Shown: positions 45,947-56,358 of the stretch, piece after piece
Layout: every line of letters starts with the position of its first letter
Position numbering within the stretch: the first letter of the stretch is position 1
Source of the DNA: Takakia lepidozioides
Taxonomy: Eukaryota; Streptophyta; Takakiopsida; Takakiales; Takakiaceae
Reading direction: 5' to 3'
NCBI GenBank assembly: GCA_030704615.1
Contig: CM060731.1
Span: forward strand, 88,082,756-88,146,755
DNA length: 64,000 nucleotides
The notes under the pieces: model-generated
Told to the model about the DNA's origin: nothing
Databases searched by the model: none
Seen by the model: the letters and a program-made list of their open reading frames with translations, nothing else
Made by a program: the position numbers and the translations under genes

Positions 45947-46262
45947 ATGTTTCTGACAGGGTACTGAGAAAATGATATATTGGATCCATAGGAGTTAGAC
46001 AACAAACGTTCTATATCTCATTCAACTGTGCGATACTACCATGAGTGGCATGGATAAAAAAGTAATAGGTGTACATGCGACCTCCGCACGTTTAAGTAGA
46101 GACCTAGTATCAAACGTTCGGAGGTCGCATGTGCACCTATTACTTTCCGATCCATGCCTCTCATGGTAGTGTCGCACAGTTGAATGAGAGGAGACGTTTG
46201 TTGTCTAACTCCTACGGAACTAATACATCGTTTTCTCATAACCCTATCCGAAACCTTGGAAC
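45947..46262. repeat. hairpin 3: about 150-bp arms, loop of about 16 nt
   Basis: The left arm (45,947-46,095) and right arm (46,112-46,262) are near reverse complements: AGGAGTTAGACAACAAACGT, TTCAACTGTGCGA, AAGTAATAGGTG and CATGCGACCTCCG are all shared. Mismatches and small indels are scattered, as in plant MIRNA precursors or foldback elements. It lies 3' of the kinase-like gene. Confidence 0.85.
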
Positions 46263-46525
46263 ATTACAAATATAAACAGTGAGCCAGTACACAAACCATT
46301 TATGTTGCGATGACAGGTGCCAGGGTCGAGCATATGCAATGTAGTATTTACAATGAGACTTTATTTATTACATGCACGATCAAAATTGAATTATGTTTTC
46401 ATAAAAGAACCATTGTACCGCCAGAAATCTCATATCTACGAGTCTATGGTCTACTCCGTCCTATATACGTCTTTCGGCTCAGGCCAATTGAATGGCTTGC
46501 CCATGAACCGAAGTACTACATGGGT

Positions 46526-47316
46526 TCATGTGACTCTCTCATTCTTGTTGTTGTCGTACAACCTTTGTAGCATTGAATGCCAACAACCTCCCGTAAATTG
46601 GTCCTGGAACATACTTTGATCATAATGAGCGCCGCCATTTATTTGTACCGCTATCTTCCCAACGGCAAAGGCCTCCGACGTCATGTCCTTGGGGGGGGGG
46701 GGGGGGGGGGTGGTATTCGCATTGAAAACCGATGCAATATCTTTTTCCACCCACCATCTTTTCGCGAGTTCCCGGTCCAGCTTGTCTTGGTTTTCAAACT
46801 GATACGGCGAGGCTTTGCGTATGCCCAATGGGGTGGCTAAGCCCCAATCATACACAATCTTGATCTCCTCGGTGCCATCTGGAAAATGCAACAAGATGTT
46901 GTTGGAGGACAAGTCGATGTGCATGACATCGTTCTTGTGGACAACATCCATGATGCACACCAGTGCCCATGCAAGTTTACTGCGCACTTTCCGGAAATGA
47001 AGCAAGCGATCGCATTCTTGGAACTCTGCTTCCGTTCCCCTTTGTTCCAAAATCACCCTATTGTCCGAATCGTTGCCCCATTTTCTGTCAAGGTTCATCA
47101 TGTCGCGTATTGTCCCCCCATTCCACCAGCCAGTGTAACCCTCTACCTCACGTGCATTCACAGCAAAATACGAGATAACACCCGGATGTTGGAACTTCAC
47201 TGCCAAACACTCGTCGTTATGTTGTCTCAACGTCTTTTCTGGATTTTTGGACTTGGGGTTTTTTTCCCGCTAGCTCCCAACGCTCCGGTATTCTAGAATC
47301 GCTAATAATCCTACAG
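46526..47316 (-). pseudogene. kinase-like gene, C-terminal half (catalytic loop, DWG)
   Basis: Minus strand from the LTR border at 47,316. A first block (RIPERWELAGKK) shifts frame in an A-run near 47,260, then an open frame of 234 codons runs to 46,526. It has the protein-kinase catalytic loop HIDLSSNN (HxDxxxxN, residues 104-111 of that frame) and DWG in place of DFG (128-130), followed by GLATPLG. A run of prolines coded by a C/G homopolymer (46,683-46,702) follows. The Gly-rich loop is missing here and lies at 56.3 kb (see the N-terminal half). The HRD Arg is replaced by Ile, so regulation differs from RD kinases. Substrate unknown. Confidence 0.6.
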
Positions 47317-48042
47317 TGTCGCGGCCCTTTGCCTTGAGGGCAGGGGGTCAGGACACAAAAGGAGCTGCCCCTGTGGTGGGGGCAGTGGCAACGATAGGTA
47401 TGGGGGGCTGAAGCACCCTTGAGTGCCCAAGGCACTCAAGGAGGCAGAGGCGCTCACTAGGTGGAGCCCCGCACACCGGGTTGCGGTGGGGGTGGCTCCA
47501 CAAGGGGTGGTGGTAGCTTAGCGGGACTTAGTGGGGGTGGCATAGGACTCACCATGGGGCAGAGACCTCATGGTGGGAGTCGTGGGGAGTCTTGGGACTC
47601 ATCACGGTCCATAGGGGCCGAGGTGGGTGGGCCAAGACTCACCGCGACTCATCACCGGGAGTTGAGGGTGTTCGTGGTGGTTCGCCATAAAATGGCATGG
47701 TTGTTTGTGAAACCCCCGCGGACAGCTACAGAAGTATATATAGGGAGTAGTAACCCCGAGAACGGTGCAAGCCCGTTGGTGACCAAAAACTAGTGAGTAA
47801 GCGAGCGAGCCGGAAAGCGACCAAAGAGTGGGGAGCTGTTCCGGACTGCCAACTACCAAAGGGAATTCCGTTGGTTTGAAATCGTTGGAGGGTTCTTTGG
47901 GAGATCAAAGGGGGGACCGTTATGCCCCGGTGAGCAGCCGGAGCTCCAAGTTGGCCCGGCGGCCAGGTTGGGAGTTAGGCGCGCGCATCAAGCGAGTAAC
48001 TATGACTTGGGGGGAGAGCTTACCGAAGTGAGGTGCGCGACA
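47317..48042 (+). repeat. 5' LTR of G3
   Basis: TGTCGC to GCGACA. It shares with 56,359-57,085 the words AAATCGTTGGAGGGTTCTTT (one change) and GGGAGATCAAAGGGG that G1's LTRs lack, so these two LTRs are sisters. Confidence 0.88.
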
Positions 48043-49117
48043 CTTGGTATCAGAGCTTAGAGTTCAGTACGTGATCGTCCTTGGGATTGGCCTTATCATG
48101 GGGTCGGGCAAGCCAAAGCGAAAGCGGAACGGCCCAAAAGATGATGATCCTGGTGAGCCCGATGGGGGCAACGTGTCACCGAGGCGGCCGTTTGAGGAAG
48201 CGATGCTTGTTTCTGAAAACGAGGCCGCTCAAGAGCGGGAGGAATCTGAGGAGTCGGAGCCTGAGGAATCCCTGAGAGCTCCGACCGACCAACAGATGCC
48301 TCCCATGCCGACAGCCTTTTGGGAAGGGTTGTTGGAGCAATTTGGCGGGACGTTGAAAGACGTGTTGAAGGCGGCTAATGTCACTTCCACTAAGGCTAAG
48401 TTTAAGGTGAAGCCTAAGGAACCCGACACCTTCGAGGGCATCCAAAATCGGAAGGCACTCAACACCTGGCTCTTGGAGCTAGAGCAGCACTTCCGGGCGG
48501 CCAAGTTGAGTGACGAGGATCGGGTGGAAGTGGCTCCCACCTATTTGAGGGGCTATGCTCAACAATGGTGGCAGAAACGCCTTCACGACCGAGGTCCAAG
48601 CCCGGAAACCTTGAACTGGAGTGGGTTCAAGGAATTGATGAAGAGGCAGTTTGTGCCCCTCAACGCGTCCTGGCTCGTCCGGGACAAGATGAGGAGATGA
48701 CATTCGGGGATATGTCCAGGCTTTCAATGTGCTGTTGCTCAAAGTCGCGGACATGGCAGAACCAGAAATGGTCTTCAACTTTGTGGCGGGACTGGCCCCA
48801 TGGGCCAGGCGGAAGTTGGAGGCCACCTAAGACTTTGAACAAGGCAATTGAGAGGGCTGAATGTTTCTTGGATGTCCCTAAGGGTGAAAGACAAGGCCGT
48901 ACGGAGCTGAACCACAAGAAGACCCGGCGGGAAGGTGACTCCTTCCGACCGGAAAAGAAGTGGGATAGACCACGCGGCAACAATGGCACGTGGAAATTGA
49001 AGGGAGGGCCTTCACAAGTCAAGGCGGCACTCGGTGCTTCGAAATGAAATGTGGGTGGAGCGGCCTATGGCGGACAGAAGGCGACCTTTGATGGAGTGTG
49101 TTTCAATTGCGGGGAGC
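47317..49117 (+). mobile_element. gypsy element G3, 5' half (LTR, primer site, gag)
   Basis: LTR 47,317-48,042 (726 bp), preceded by TACAG (47,312-47,316). Primer-binding site TGGTATCAGAGC at 48,045-48,056. Gag starts at 48,099 (MGSGKPKRKRNG), with an acidic stretch absent from G1, RGYAQQWWQKRLHDRG, a frame break near 48,695, and stops inside the CCHC knuckle at CFNCGE (49,117). The remainder of the same element is at 56,359-61,505 on the other strand. Confidence 0.88.
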
Positions 49118-49830
49118 GCTGGCCATCCACCACCAGTGTATCTGACAGACTGCTGCTGCTACATGTGCCCCCAGAGTTCTCCATACCCGGGCAAAAGCTG
49201 GCTTCCTCGACAGCCAGCGTTCCACACAGGAGCACTAGCGCCACTCCAACTCGCCATAGCCACATCTCTTCCAAAAACAAATAGAAGCACCCACAATTCC
49301 AGCACCCAGATGAAGATCACCAAAACCCACACTGAAGAGCGCCCAAATTCAAAGACTCCAAAGGCCAATTTCAAATAGCTGAAACTAAGACCCCATAGCC
49401 ACCCTGCTTTGGAATTCAATACCAAGCCCTGCACCAAACCCAGCGGGACAGGAGAATCGCCCCAACTTTTCTCCCTTCAATTCACCCCATTCTTGCTTCA
49501 TCTCACCTAAGGACAGAATTGGTTCAGATGATCCTGAGCCGAGGCACTAGAAGGTCCGATATCACAGTCCTGAGGTGAAGAAAATCCATGTATGAGTTGT
49601 AGGAAACATGTACACGCCGAAGCTCGGAAATTCGGCACCGCATTCCATTTTCTCCATGAAGCTTTTTCTGGCAGCTCCCTTTCCTCCGTTGTCGTCGTAA
49701 CGGAAATGCTGTACAACATTTCATTTCCTGACATGGCATTACCATACTTCGAATTTGAAATGCGTTGCAACACCATATTCGACCTTGAACTATCCAAGCA
49801 TGTCCAGTCGCTAATGCTTGTCCATGTCCA
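49118..49830. other. unassigned sequence beyond the inversion breakpoint
   Basis: No domain recognised. A minus-strand 92-codon frame (49,159-49,437) is hydrophobic but unsupported. One diverged palindrome (AATTCGGCACCGCATT) lies near 49,628-49,643. Confidence 0.3.
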
Positions 49831-50665
49831 TACTTGAAATGCGGCACCGCATTTCCATGTCCGTCATCGAAATTTCGTACCGGACAATGAAATGCGGCAC
49901 AACATTTCCGGAGAGCACAATGGAATGCGGTGCCGCATTTCCGTCGAAGGGTATGGAATTGGACAAACAACGATGGAAGTTCTGGAAATGCGGCACCGCA
50001 TTTCCATGTCTGTCATCAAAATATCGAATCGGACAATGGAATGCGGTGCCACATTTCCGTCCATCAAGACGGAATGCCCACACGGGTCTGGAATTGGACA
50101 AACAACGATGTCTGTTTTGGAAATGCGGCGCCGCATTTCCCATGTGGGCAATTGAAAGTTTTTATAGGACAATGTAAGTTTTTATAGGACGATGGAATGC
50201 GGTGCCGCATTTCCATCAAAGGGTCTGCAATTGGGCAAAGAACGATGTCCCTTTTGGAAATGCGGCGCCGCATTTCCATGTACGTCATCGAAATTTCTTA
50301 TTGGACAATGGAATGCGGTGCCCGCATTCCCGTCTAGCATCATGGAATTGGGAGCCCAAGAACGTCGATGGGGTCTGCAGTTGGAAAAATGTCCATCTCC
50401 AAAAGGTAAATGCGGCACCGCATTTCCATGTTCGACCTCCGCATTTCGATTTACATCCATGGAAGGAGCTGGCAATCGGCAAAACTGCCGTGTCGGAAAC
50501 GGAAATGCGGCACCGCATTTCCGTTTGTCCGAACAGTTTCTGATGTCCAAACCATGAAACGGAAATTTGTTCTTGCCCCGGTTTTGGAAATGCGGTGCCG
50601 CATTTCCAAAGGAGGTTTTTTGCAGTTGCCACATTTCCGTTCAGACATTGAAATGCAGTGCCGCA
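49831..50665. repeat. second TGCGGYRCCGCA palindrome cluster, 12 units
   Basis: GCGG cores at 49,841, 49,894, 49,927, 49,990, 50,043, 50,125, 50,199, 50,262 and 50,315, with more to 50,655. Intervals of 53 bp occur three times, and 33, 63, 74 and 82 bp otherwise. Arms often lack one base (GGAATGCGG). The cluster lies just 3' of methyltransferase copy C. Confidence 0.9.
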
Positions 50666-50807
50666 TTTCAGATTTTGGGAGGGACCAGGTTTGGACGATG
50701 TTGTCGTTTAGAAGCACATGGGAGAGGGGACATGAAGGACGGGGAGAATTCCATTTTATATACTCTGGAATTGAATTTAAATGTACAGAGAGTTCATTAA
50801 AATTGTA

Positions 50808-52180
50808 TTAATCTTGAAAATCATCACTACTGTCGGCCTGTTCTTGACTGTCCTGCTCCGCCTCCACCCCGTCATTGCCTTTCTCATCTCCAGCGGACTG
50901 GTCGTTGGCCAGGCTTTCGAAAATCCCATCTTCACCTTGCGGAACCGACCATCTGACCTCCGTTGGCTCGTCGTCCTCCCTGTCTGCATCGCTCTCATCC
51001 GTTGAATCACATATGAACTTTCGCACCCGTCTACCTGCCTCAGCTGTTGCTAACTCTTTCCTTATCCTTCTGTCCTCCCTAGCCCTCTCCAAAATCTGCT
51101 CTACTTTACTGGGATTCTCACATCGTCTAATCGCTGTATTTGTGAGTTTAGCTGCATAACTAGGAAGGGAGTAGTCCTTCACCGGGCTCGTCATGAAGTC
51201 GGCCCTCGCAAAGAACGGGACATTCTTCCTGGCAGGAAGTGTAGGCCTTACATGTTTCGACCCGGATCCTCCAATCCTGCATATAACAATCACCATAGAG
51301 ACCAATGAGAACCACAGTCCGGAAATGCGTTTGACAAAAAATCACCCAGAAGGCTTTGCAAACTTACAATGTTTGCACTCACTCGTATTCCGGGTTCTCC
51401 TCGGCATCAATGTCCACTGTCTCTTCCTCCGACTCCGACGAATCCGAGGAGTCTTTGACTTCGATGGGAGCCTTCACATTCCGTTGCAGCCCTTCCAGAT
51501 GGGATCCCCAGACGCCTGTGTCCTCCTCGTAGGCAAAGAGGTGCCGGTCGGAAAACCGCCCAACCCACATTGAGGCACCTGTTACAATGCCATCCACACA
51601 TTATGACATGGCCCTTCAGATGTTGCGAATGAAAGCATAACAAGAGTTTGCAGAAAAACATACAACAAGATTTTGCATACCTATCCCACAGATGAGGTCG
51701 AGCACTGTGCCCTCCACGTCAATGCATGTCTCAATAATTGTCTGAATGAAGGCAGGGCTCCGAGTGCGTGAATACCGCAGGGGTTCAGTTGAAGTGAGGC
51801 TATGAGGGAGAAGTTCCGTGGGAACGTTGTTGAACAGGACGTCGTAATCGATGTGTTCGATGCATACTGCTTTGTGAAGGAGAACTCCACCTTTGCTTTC
51901 CGGAAGGAGGGATTCGTCTGCATACACAGTGGGGAACGATTAGAAATCGAATGCGGCACCGCATTTCAAGACTCCTAAGAAAATGAAAGAACGAGTGCCA
52001 AGGTCGTAATTACCTTCTTCCCTTCTGACCGAAGGCCCAATGTGTTGATGCACGTCCACTTCTTCTTCAGAATTGGGACGGCGCTCTTGCGGGTCCACTT
52101 CGCAATTCCTGTCTGCGTGTTTTTACCTCTGCTCGCCAGGACAACCACACAGCCTCTGTCGTCCAACACCATGCGGGCGA
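50808..52180 (-). pseudogene. copy C: second half of the beta-class methyltransferase-like gene
   Basis: Minus strand. It starts abruptly at the array border with IARMVLDDRGCVVVLASRGK and KWTCINTLGLRSE. An intron follows (about 52,010-51,925) that contains a GAATGCGGCACCGCATTTC-type palindrome (51,945-51,967). Then RTRSPAFIQTIIETCIDV and VLDLICGIG (51,680-51,711); the intron inside the motif I glycine codon is in the same place as in copy A. Next GASMWVGRFSDRHLFAYEED, an acidic stretch, an intron with a GTGAGT donor, and a last exon (51,283-50,808) with KNVPFFARADFM and EVRWSVPQGEDGIFE. The first half of the enzyme is absent and matches what copy B holds. The exons read well, but lacking the 5' part it cannot be a working gene here. 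Confidence 0.6.
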
Positions 52181-52184
52181 TATT

Positions 52185-52612
52185 TAAAATAAAGCGACCG
52201 CCAATATGGTGGTCGCATTATTCTTAATATTAAAAAGAAATACGACCGCCAGTACGGTGATCATTTTTAATCTTTATATTTTCAAGTTAAAGCGACTGCC
52301 AGTCAGGCGGTCGCTTTTATTTTAAATATTTTTAAATTTATGCGACCGTCAGTTTGGCGGTCGTAAATATTATTTTATTTTAAAATAAGCGACCACCGGT
52401 GTGGCAGTCGCTTTTATTTTCATATGTCGCTTGTTTTTTTATATAATTTTAAAAATTAACCGACCGCCATATGGCGGTCGCTTGTTTTTTTATATATTTT
52501 TGAAATTAAGCGACCGTCAAATGGCGGTCGCTTGTTTTTTATATATTTTTGAAATTAAGCGACTGCCATATGGCGCTCGCTTGTTTGCGGTCGCGTTCAT
52601 TTTGTTAATCTT
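52185..52612. repeat. GCGACCGCC palindrome array at the edge of copy C
   Basis: Eight or so units, for example GCGACCGCCAATATGGTGGT, CGACCGCCATATGGCGGTCG and GCGACCGTCAAATGGCGGTC, separated by AT-rich spacers with TTTTATATATTTTTGAAATTA. Confidence 0.8.
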
Positions 52613-52689
52613 CAAAATGTATTTGTCACCACCACCGTATCGGCGACGTGGCTGCTTAAGTGGCAGTATTTTATCTAGTACTATTTTTA

Positions 52690-52755
52690 TTAGAATATTC
52701 CCCGAACCTGACGTGACGGAGGTCCCGTCAGCGTCAGGTCTGACGTGACGCTGAT
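52690..52755. repeat. TGACGTGACG-type motif block, copy 2
   Basis: GAATATTCCCCGAACCTGAC, GTGACGGAGG and TCAGGTCTGACGTGACG are the reverse complement of the block at 10,115-10,182. Confidence 0.6.
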
Positions 52756-52778
52756 AACCGAGGTTTTCTTTACGTACC

Positions 52779-52874
52779 CTGGAATGGTTGAGCAGCAGCG
52801 ATAACGTTGTATAAGACGCGGGGCAAGCCATACGTGGCTTACACAGCGTTATCGCTGCTACTCGACCGTTCCAG
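52779..52874. repeat. 28-bp inverted repeat with nested palindrome
   Basis: CTGGAATGGTTGAGCAGCAG and CGATAACG on the left pair with CGTTATCGCTGCTACTCGAC and CGTTCCAG on the right, with four mismatches. The loop contains AAGCCATACGTGGCTT, itself a palindrome. Confidence 0.85.
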
Positions 52875-53279
52875 CATGTTAAGGATTTTGGACCATATTA
52901 CTGGATATGATTAGTCGATGTGGGAGTAGCTCTATGAGCTGCATGTTGTTTGCAATACGAGTGATGTTCCAACCGATGTGGCACGAACTTTCTCTTGAGA
53001 TGCTCAGAAGTATTATCATCTTGGCCGGCCCATTCCAAGAGATCATTGTTCGTCTTCAAGTCGAGATGTTTATGAGATGAGGAGGAATCCTTCTACTAAG
53101 AAGTTCTCTATAATATTACAAACTTTCCTCCTCTTTCATATGTTGCGCCTCCGGTTCTTGCTCAAGTTGTTGCAGATCCTCTTGCTATCCATGATAGCTT
53201 TGACATTAGCTTAGATCTTTCTCAGGTAGAGCAGACTGATGATGGTCGCTTGGAGGAGAGTTTTAATATTCCAGATTAT
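52875..53279 (+). other. short coding-like fragment, unknown
   Basis: From about 53,115 to 53,280 the plus strand reads FPPLSYVAPPVLAQVVADPL and DISLDLSQVEQTDDGRLEES without a stop, then is cut by a CACTAC terminus. It may be the remains of a transposase tail; the family is not recognised. Confidence 0.3.
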
Positions 53280-54065
53280 CACTACTGCAATTTGGGGGGG
53301 TTAACGACGCCCACCCACCGCGCGATGCTGAAGAATTAGCGACGTCCCAGGGGTCGCTCCAATTCCGATCGACCACCGAGGGGTCGCTATCTCCCATTAC
53401 CACTGGGCTACAACTTGGTTGTCAACGCCAAACACTGTCTCTAGCGAACACCTCCAGCAGGCCAGAATTGATCACATGCCATTGGGCCCCTCGTTGACCA
53501 TGAGCTCACGGTCGCAAGCTCTTCGTATTGGCAGTGCAAATCAGGCCACAACATCACATCCCTTGTCCTCGGACAGTGACGACTAGGCTTTTAATGACTG
53601 ACAACGTAGTACATAGACAATGTGGATTCTTGTTGTACCTTGAATTTGGAGAACACAGTGATAGCACTCCGCCAATTTTGTATATGCACCAATTTTGTTA
53701 ATACACAATGCACATGTGCGGCACCTGCCAATTTCAATTGCATGAGCAGCGTTGACCACCTCGACAGCAGAAAATCCCAAAATGCCCAAGTCATTTGGAG
53801 CGACGCCCGTCTGCCATGGTGATTTCGGGTCGGTTTCAACATGCGCCCCCCTGGACGTCGGTCCGAAAACCGACGTCTTTGAAGTCGGCTTATGGTTTCT
53901 GGCCCCCAACCAACCCCCGGGGATCCATTTCAAGAACAAAATATATTATTATAAATGGCTAGCGTCGTGCTGGGCATCGTCTTCAGTATCAAACTTGATT
54001 ATTAAATTTTTGATTTTGATTTTAATTATTTTAATTCTCATTTTACAATCTGGTTTTTGAGCAGA
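53280..54065. mobile_element. candidate CACTA (En/Spm) transposon terminus
   Basis: CACTACTGCAATTTGGGG at 53,280 is followed at once by TTAGCGACG and GGGGTCGCT repeats, the pattern of plant CACTA ends. The opposite terminus was not found. No gene is seen in the rest of this stretch. Confidence 0.4.
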
Positions 54066-54640
54066 AAACCAGTAAGCGACCCCCGGAGGGACGTTCTTGC
54101 AAAGCCACGCCCTTCTGGTCGCTGTTAACAAAAGACCAAACCCCTATAAACGACTCCTCGGGCGTCGCTAAGAGCACCCCAAAAAAAATTAGGACAAAAA
54201 ACCTTAAGCGACCCCTACGGGTTGCCTGTAAATAGCGTCGGGTTTTCTTGAAACCCCAATAAGATATTGTTTTAAACTGGAAGCGACCCCCAGGGCGTCG
54301 CTGATAGTATCCAAAAAAAAAACACGGACATAAAACCGACAGCGACCCTCTCAGGGTCGCTAGTAAACAGCGTCGGGTGTTTTTGAGACCCCAGTAAAAT
54401 ATTGTGGGAACTGGAAGCGACCCCCAGGGAGTCGCAGATAACACCCCAAAAAAATAAGACACAATAACCGACAGTGACCCCCTCGGGATCGCTGGTAAAA
54501 ACAGCGACGGTTTTACCTGAAATCCTAGTTAAATATTGTTTAAACTGGAAGCGACCCCCGGGAAGTCGCTGATAAAAGCAAAAAATCCTTAGGGCCAAAA
54601 AACCTTAAGCGACCCCCTCTGGATCGCTGGTAAAAACCTA
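54066..54640. repeat. GCGACCCCC/GGGTCGC palindrome array
   Basis: Units such as GCGACCCCCAGGGCGTCGCT alternate with AGCGACCCTCTCAGGGTCGC in a larger repeat of about 120-135 bp that includes AATATTGTTTAAACTGGAAG. It is a relative of the GCGACCGCC arrays with a different arm. Confidence 0.8.
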
Positions 54641-54649
54641 GTTATCATT

Positions 54650-54715
54650 CCTGACGTGACGTGGCGCTGACACGTCGGCCGTCAGGTCCGACGTCCGTCA
54701 CGTCACGTCGAATCC
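54650..54715. repeat. TGACGTGACG-type motif block, copy 3
   Basis: CCTGACGTGACGTGGCGCTG, ACACGTCGGCCGTCAGG and CCGTCACGTCACGTC. It separates the GCGACCCC array from the GCGACCGCC array that follows. Confidence 0.5.
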
Positions 54716-54849
54716 GGACGTTTACCCATGTAATTTTTTTTACATTTGACTTTTACGATTTACTTCTACCCTTTGTAATGACATGGCAGCCACGGTGTAA
54801 AACAGACGTGGCCAATTATTAATATTTATTAATTCTTTAAAAAAAATGA

Positions 54850-55170
54850 GTCCGCCTATATTGGCGGTCGCATATAATTTATTTTTTTAATAAAAGCGAC
54901 CGCCCATATTGGCGGTCGCTTGTAATTTAATATTTTGTTAAATTAAGCGACCGCTAGTATTGGCGGTCGTCGGTAATTTATTTATTTTTAAATGAAGCGA
55001 CCGCCCATACTGGCGGTCGCCCGTAATTTATTACAACCGCCTACATTGGCCATGTGGCGGTTGCTCTTCTTGTTTTTATAAATATAGCGACCACCATGTA
55101 GCGGTCGTGTGTTTTTTTTTTTCTTAGAAATCCAGGGACCCGCCGTGTGGCGTTTTGTTTTTTATTTTTA
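54850..55170. repeat. GCGACCGCC palindrome array upstream of the kinase-like gene
   Basis: Six or seven units (for example GCGACCGCCCATATTGGCGG) about 55-65 bp apart with AT-rich spacers. The last units decay into ACCACCATGTAGCGGTCG. Confidence 0.75.
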
Positions 55171-55751
55171 ACCATGAAGCGGCGCCTCGGCCAGCCACGT
55201 GGCAAGGTGCCACAGGTCAAGAAAAACGAAACAAATGGGATGGGGGGAGGTGGTTTTGAACCCTTGACCTCTCCCATGTGGGTGCGCGTGGCGAGGTGCG
55301 ACTGGCCAGTCGTGCCGCGCTGACACGTGGCGAGGCGCCACTGGCCTGTCGCGCCTTTTCAAGCATAATGCCATTTTTTTTTGGGGGGGGGGGGCTAGTG
55401 GGTGCCTATATAAACCATTCCTCCCTCCTTTTCTGATCACTTTTGCCCCTCTTGTGGTGCGGTTCATTGGCATTCTGTAGTCCTTTCGGACTTCGTTGCT
55501 TGGCACTACCAACGGGAGGTGCAAAGGTGATTATTTGGGGGGGGGAGGTTTTTTTTTGCTATTGGTCAGTCCCACAACATTTGTTCCAAGGTACAATCAT
55601 CGTATCACATTTTGCGTTTTCTGGATCTCCGACGGCCTTGGTTTTTATTTTTTGCAGAGAAAGAAAAAGAAAACTACGAAGACACCATCCACACGCGTTC
55701 ATTGTCATTTTTCTGAGGTTTTGGACCCTGTAGTGGGCAAAGGTTTATACA

Positions 55752-56358
55752 ATGTCGGGGGTTGTGAATTCAAGTTATGGGGCGGGATCGTCTGGGGGGC
55801 GGAGGAAGAGAAAACGTGCCCACGAGCGGGATAGTCAGGTCAACAAGCCAGACTACCCGGGACCGGATGCCTTAAATAGGGTGAAAGAAGTGGTAGCGGA
55901 TTATTTCAAGGGTAGGGACATGATGAGGCTGGAGAGTGCTTATGTTAGGCATGGATGGGAGGGGTTTCAGATTTTTCAGCAAAATATGGAGAGGAAAATG
56001 ACAAACGTTTTGGCGGGGGCTAAGTGGACGGCGGACAGGGACAAGCCGAAGTTCAATCGGTGGATCCAAAGCAGGGCAAAAAACGCCACGTGGAATTTGA
56101 GGCAGCTAATGAAGACATGGAAGGGTAGAACAACCAAGGGTCGAGTGCCCTCCGCCGAAGCTGAGTTAATGCGGCGTGCTGAGTATTGGGTTTGCTCGGC
56201 AAATCAGAATTCACATCGCCGGACTAGGGTTGTCCCTTGGAAGGCGGGGTCATCGGGCGGGGGAGGCACAACTGGTCTTTATTACTTGAACTCTACTGCG
56301 AAGGTGGTAGAGATTGGCCCTTACAAAGAAGGAGGGTATGCTAAGGTCCGTCACTGTA
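55752..56358 (+). pseudogene. kinase-like gene, N-terminal half
   Basis: The ATG at 55,752 opens MSGVVNSSYGAGSSGGRRKR, with a nuclear-localisation-like GRRKRKRAHER. A helical region of about 130 residues follows, then a Gly-rich linker and EIGPYKEGGYAKVRHC, which looks like a kinase glycine loop. The frame is cut by the G3 LTR at 56,359. The last codons run in frame into the first codons of the block at 47,311 on the minus strand when the TACAG duplication is counted once. An upstream leader with possible introns extends to about 55,440. The array at 54.85-55.17 kb lies in its promoter region. Confidence 0.6.

Noticed and set aside
36691-46300. AT-rich block as organelle or contaminant DNA
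   Set aside because: It has an LBD gene, a hAT MITE, a dispersed repeat shared with 35.1 kb and a KWYHINRL-type fragment shared with 12.15 kb, so it belongs to the same nuclear genome.
49159-49437. Hydrophobic 92-codon minus-strand ORF
   Set aside because: Single short frame, no family resemblance, next to an inversion breakpoint.
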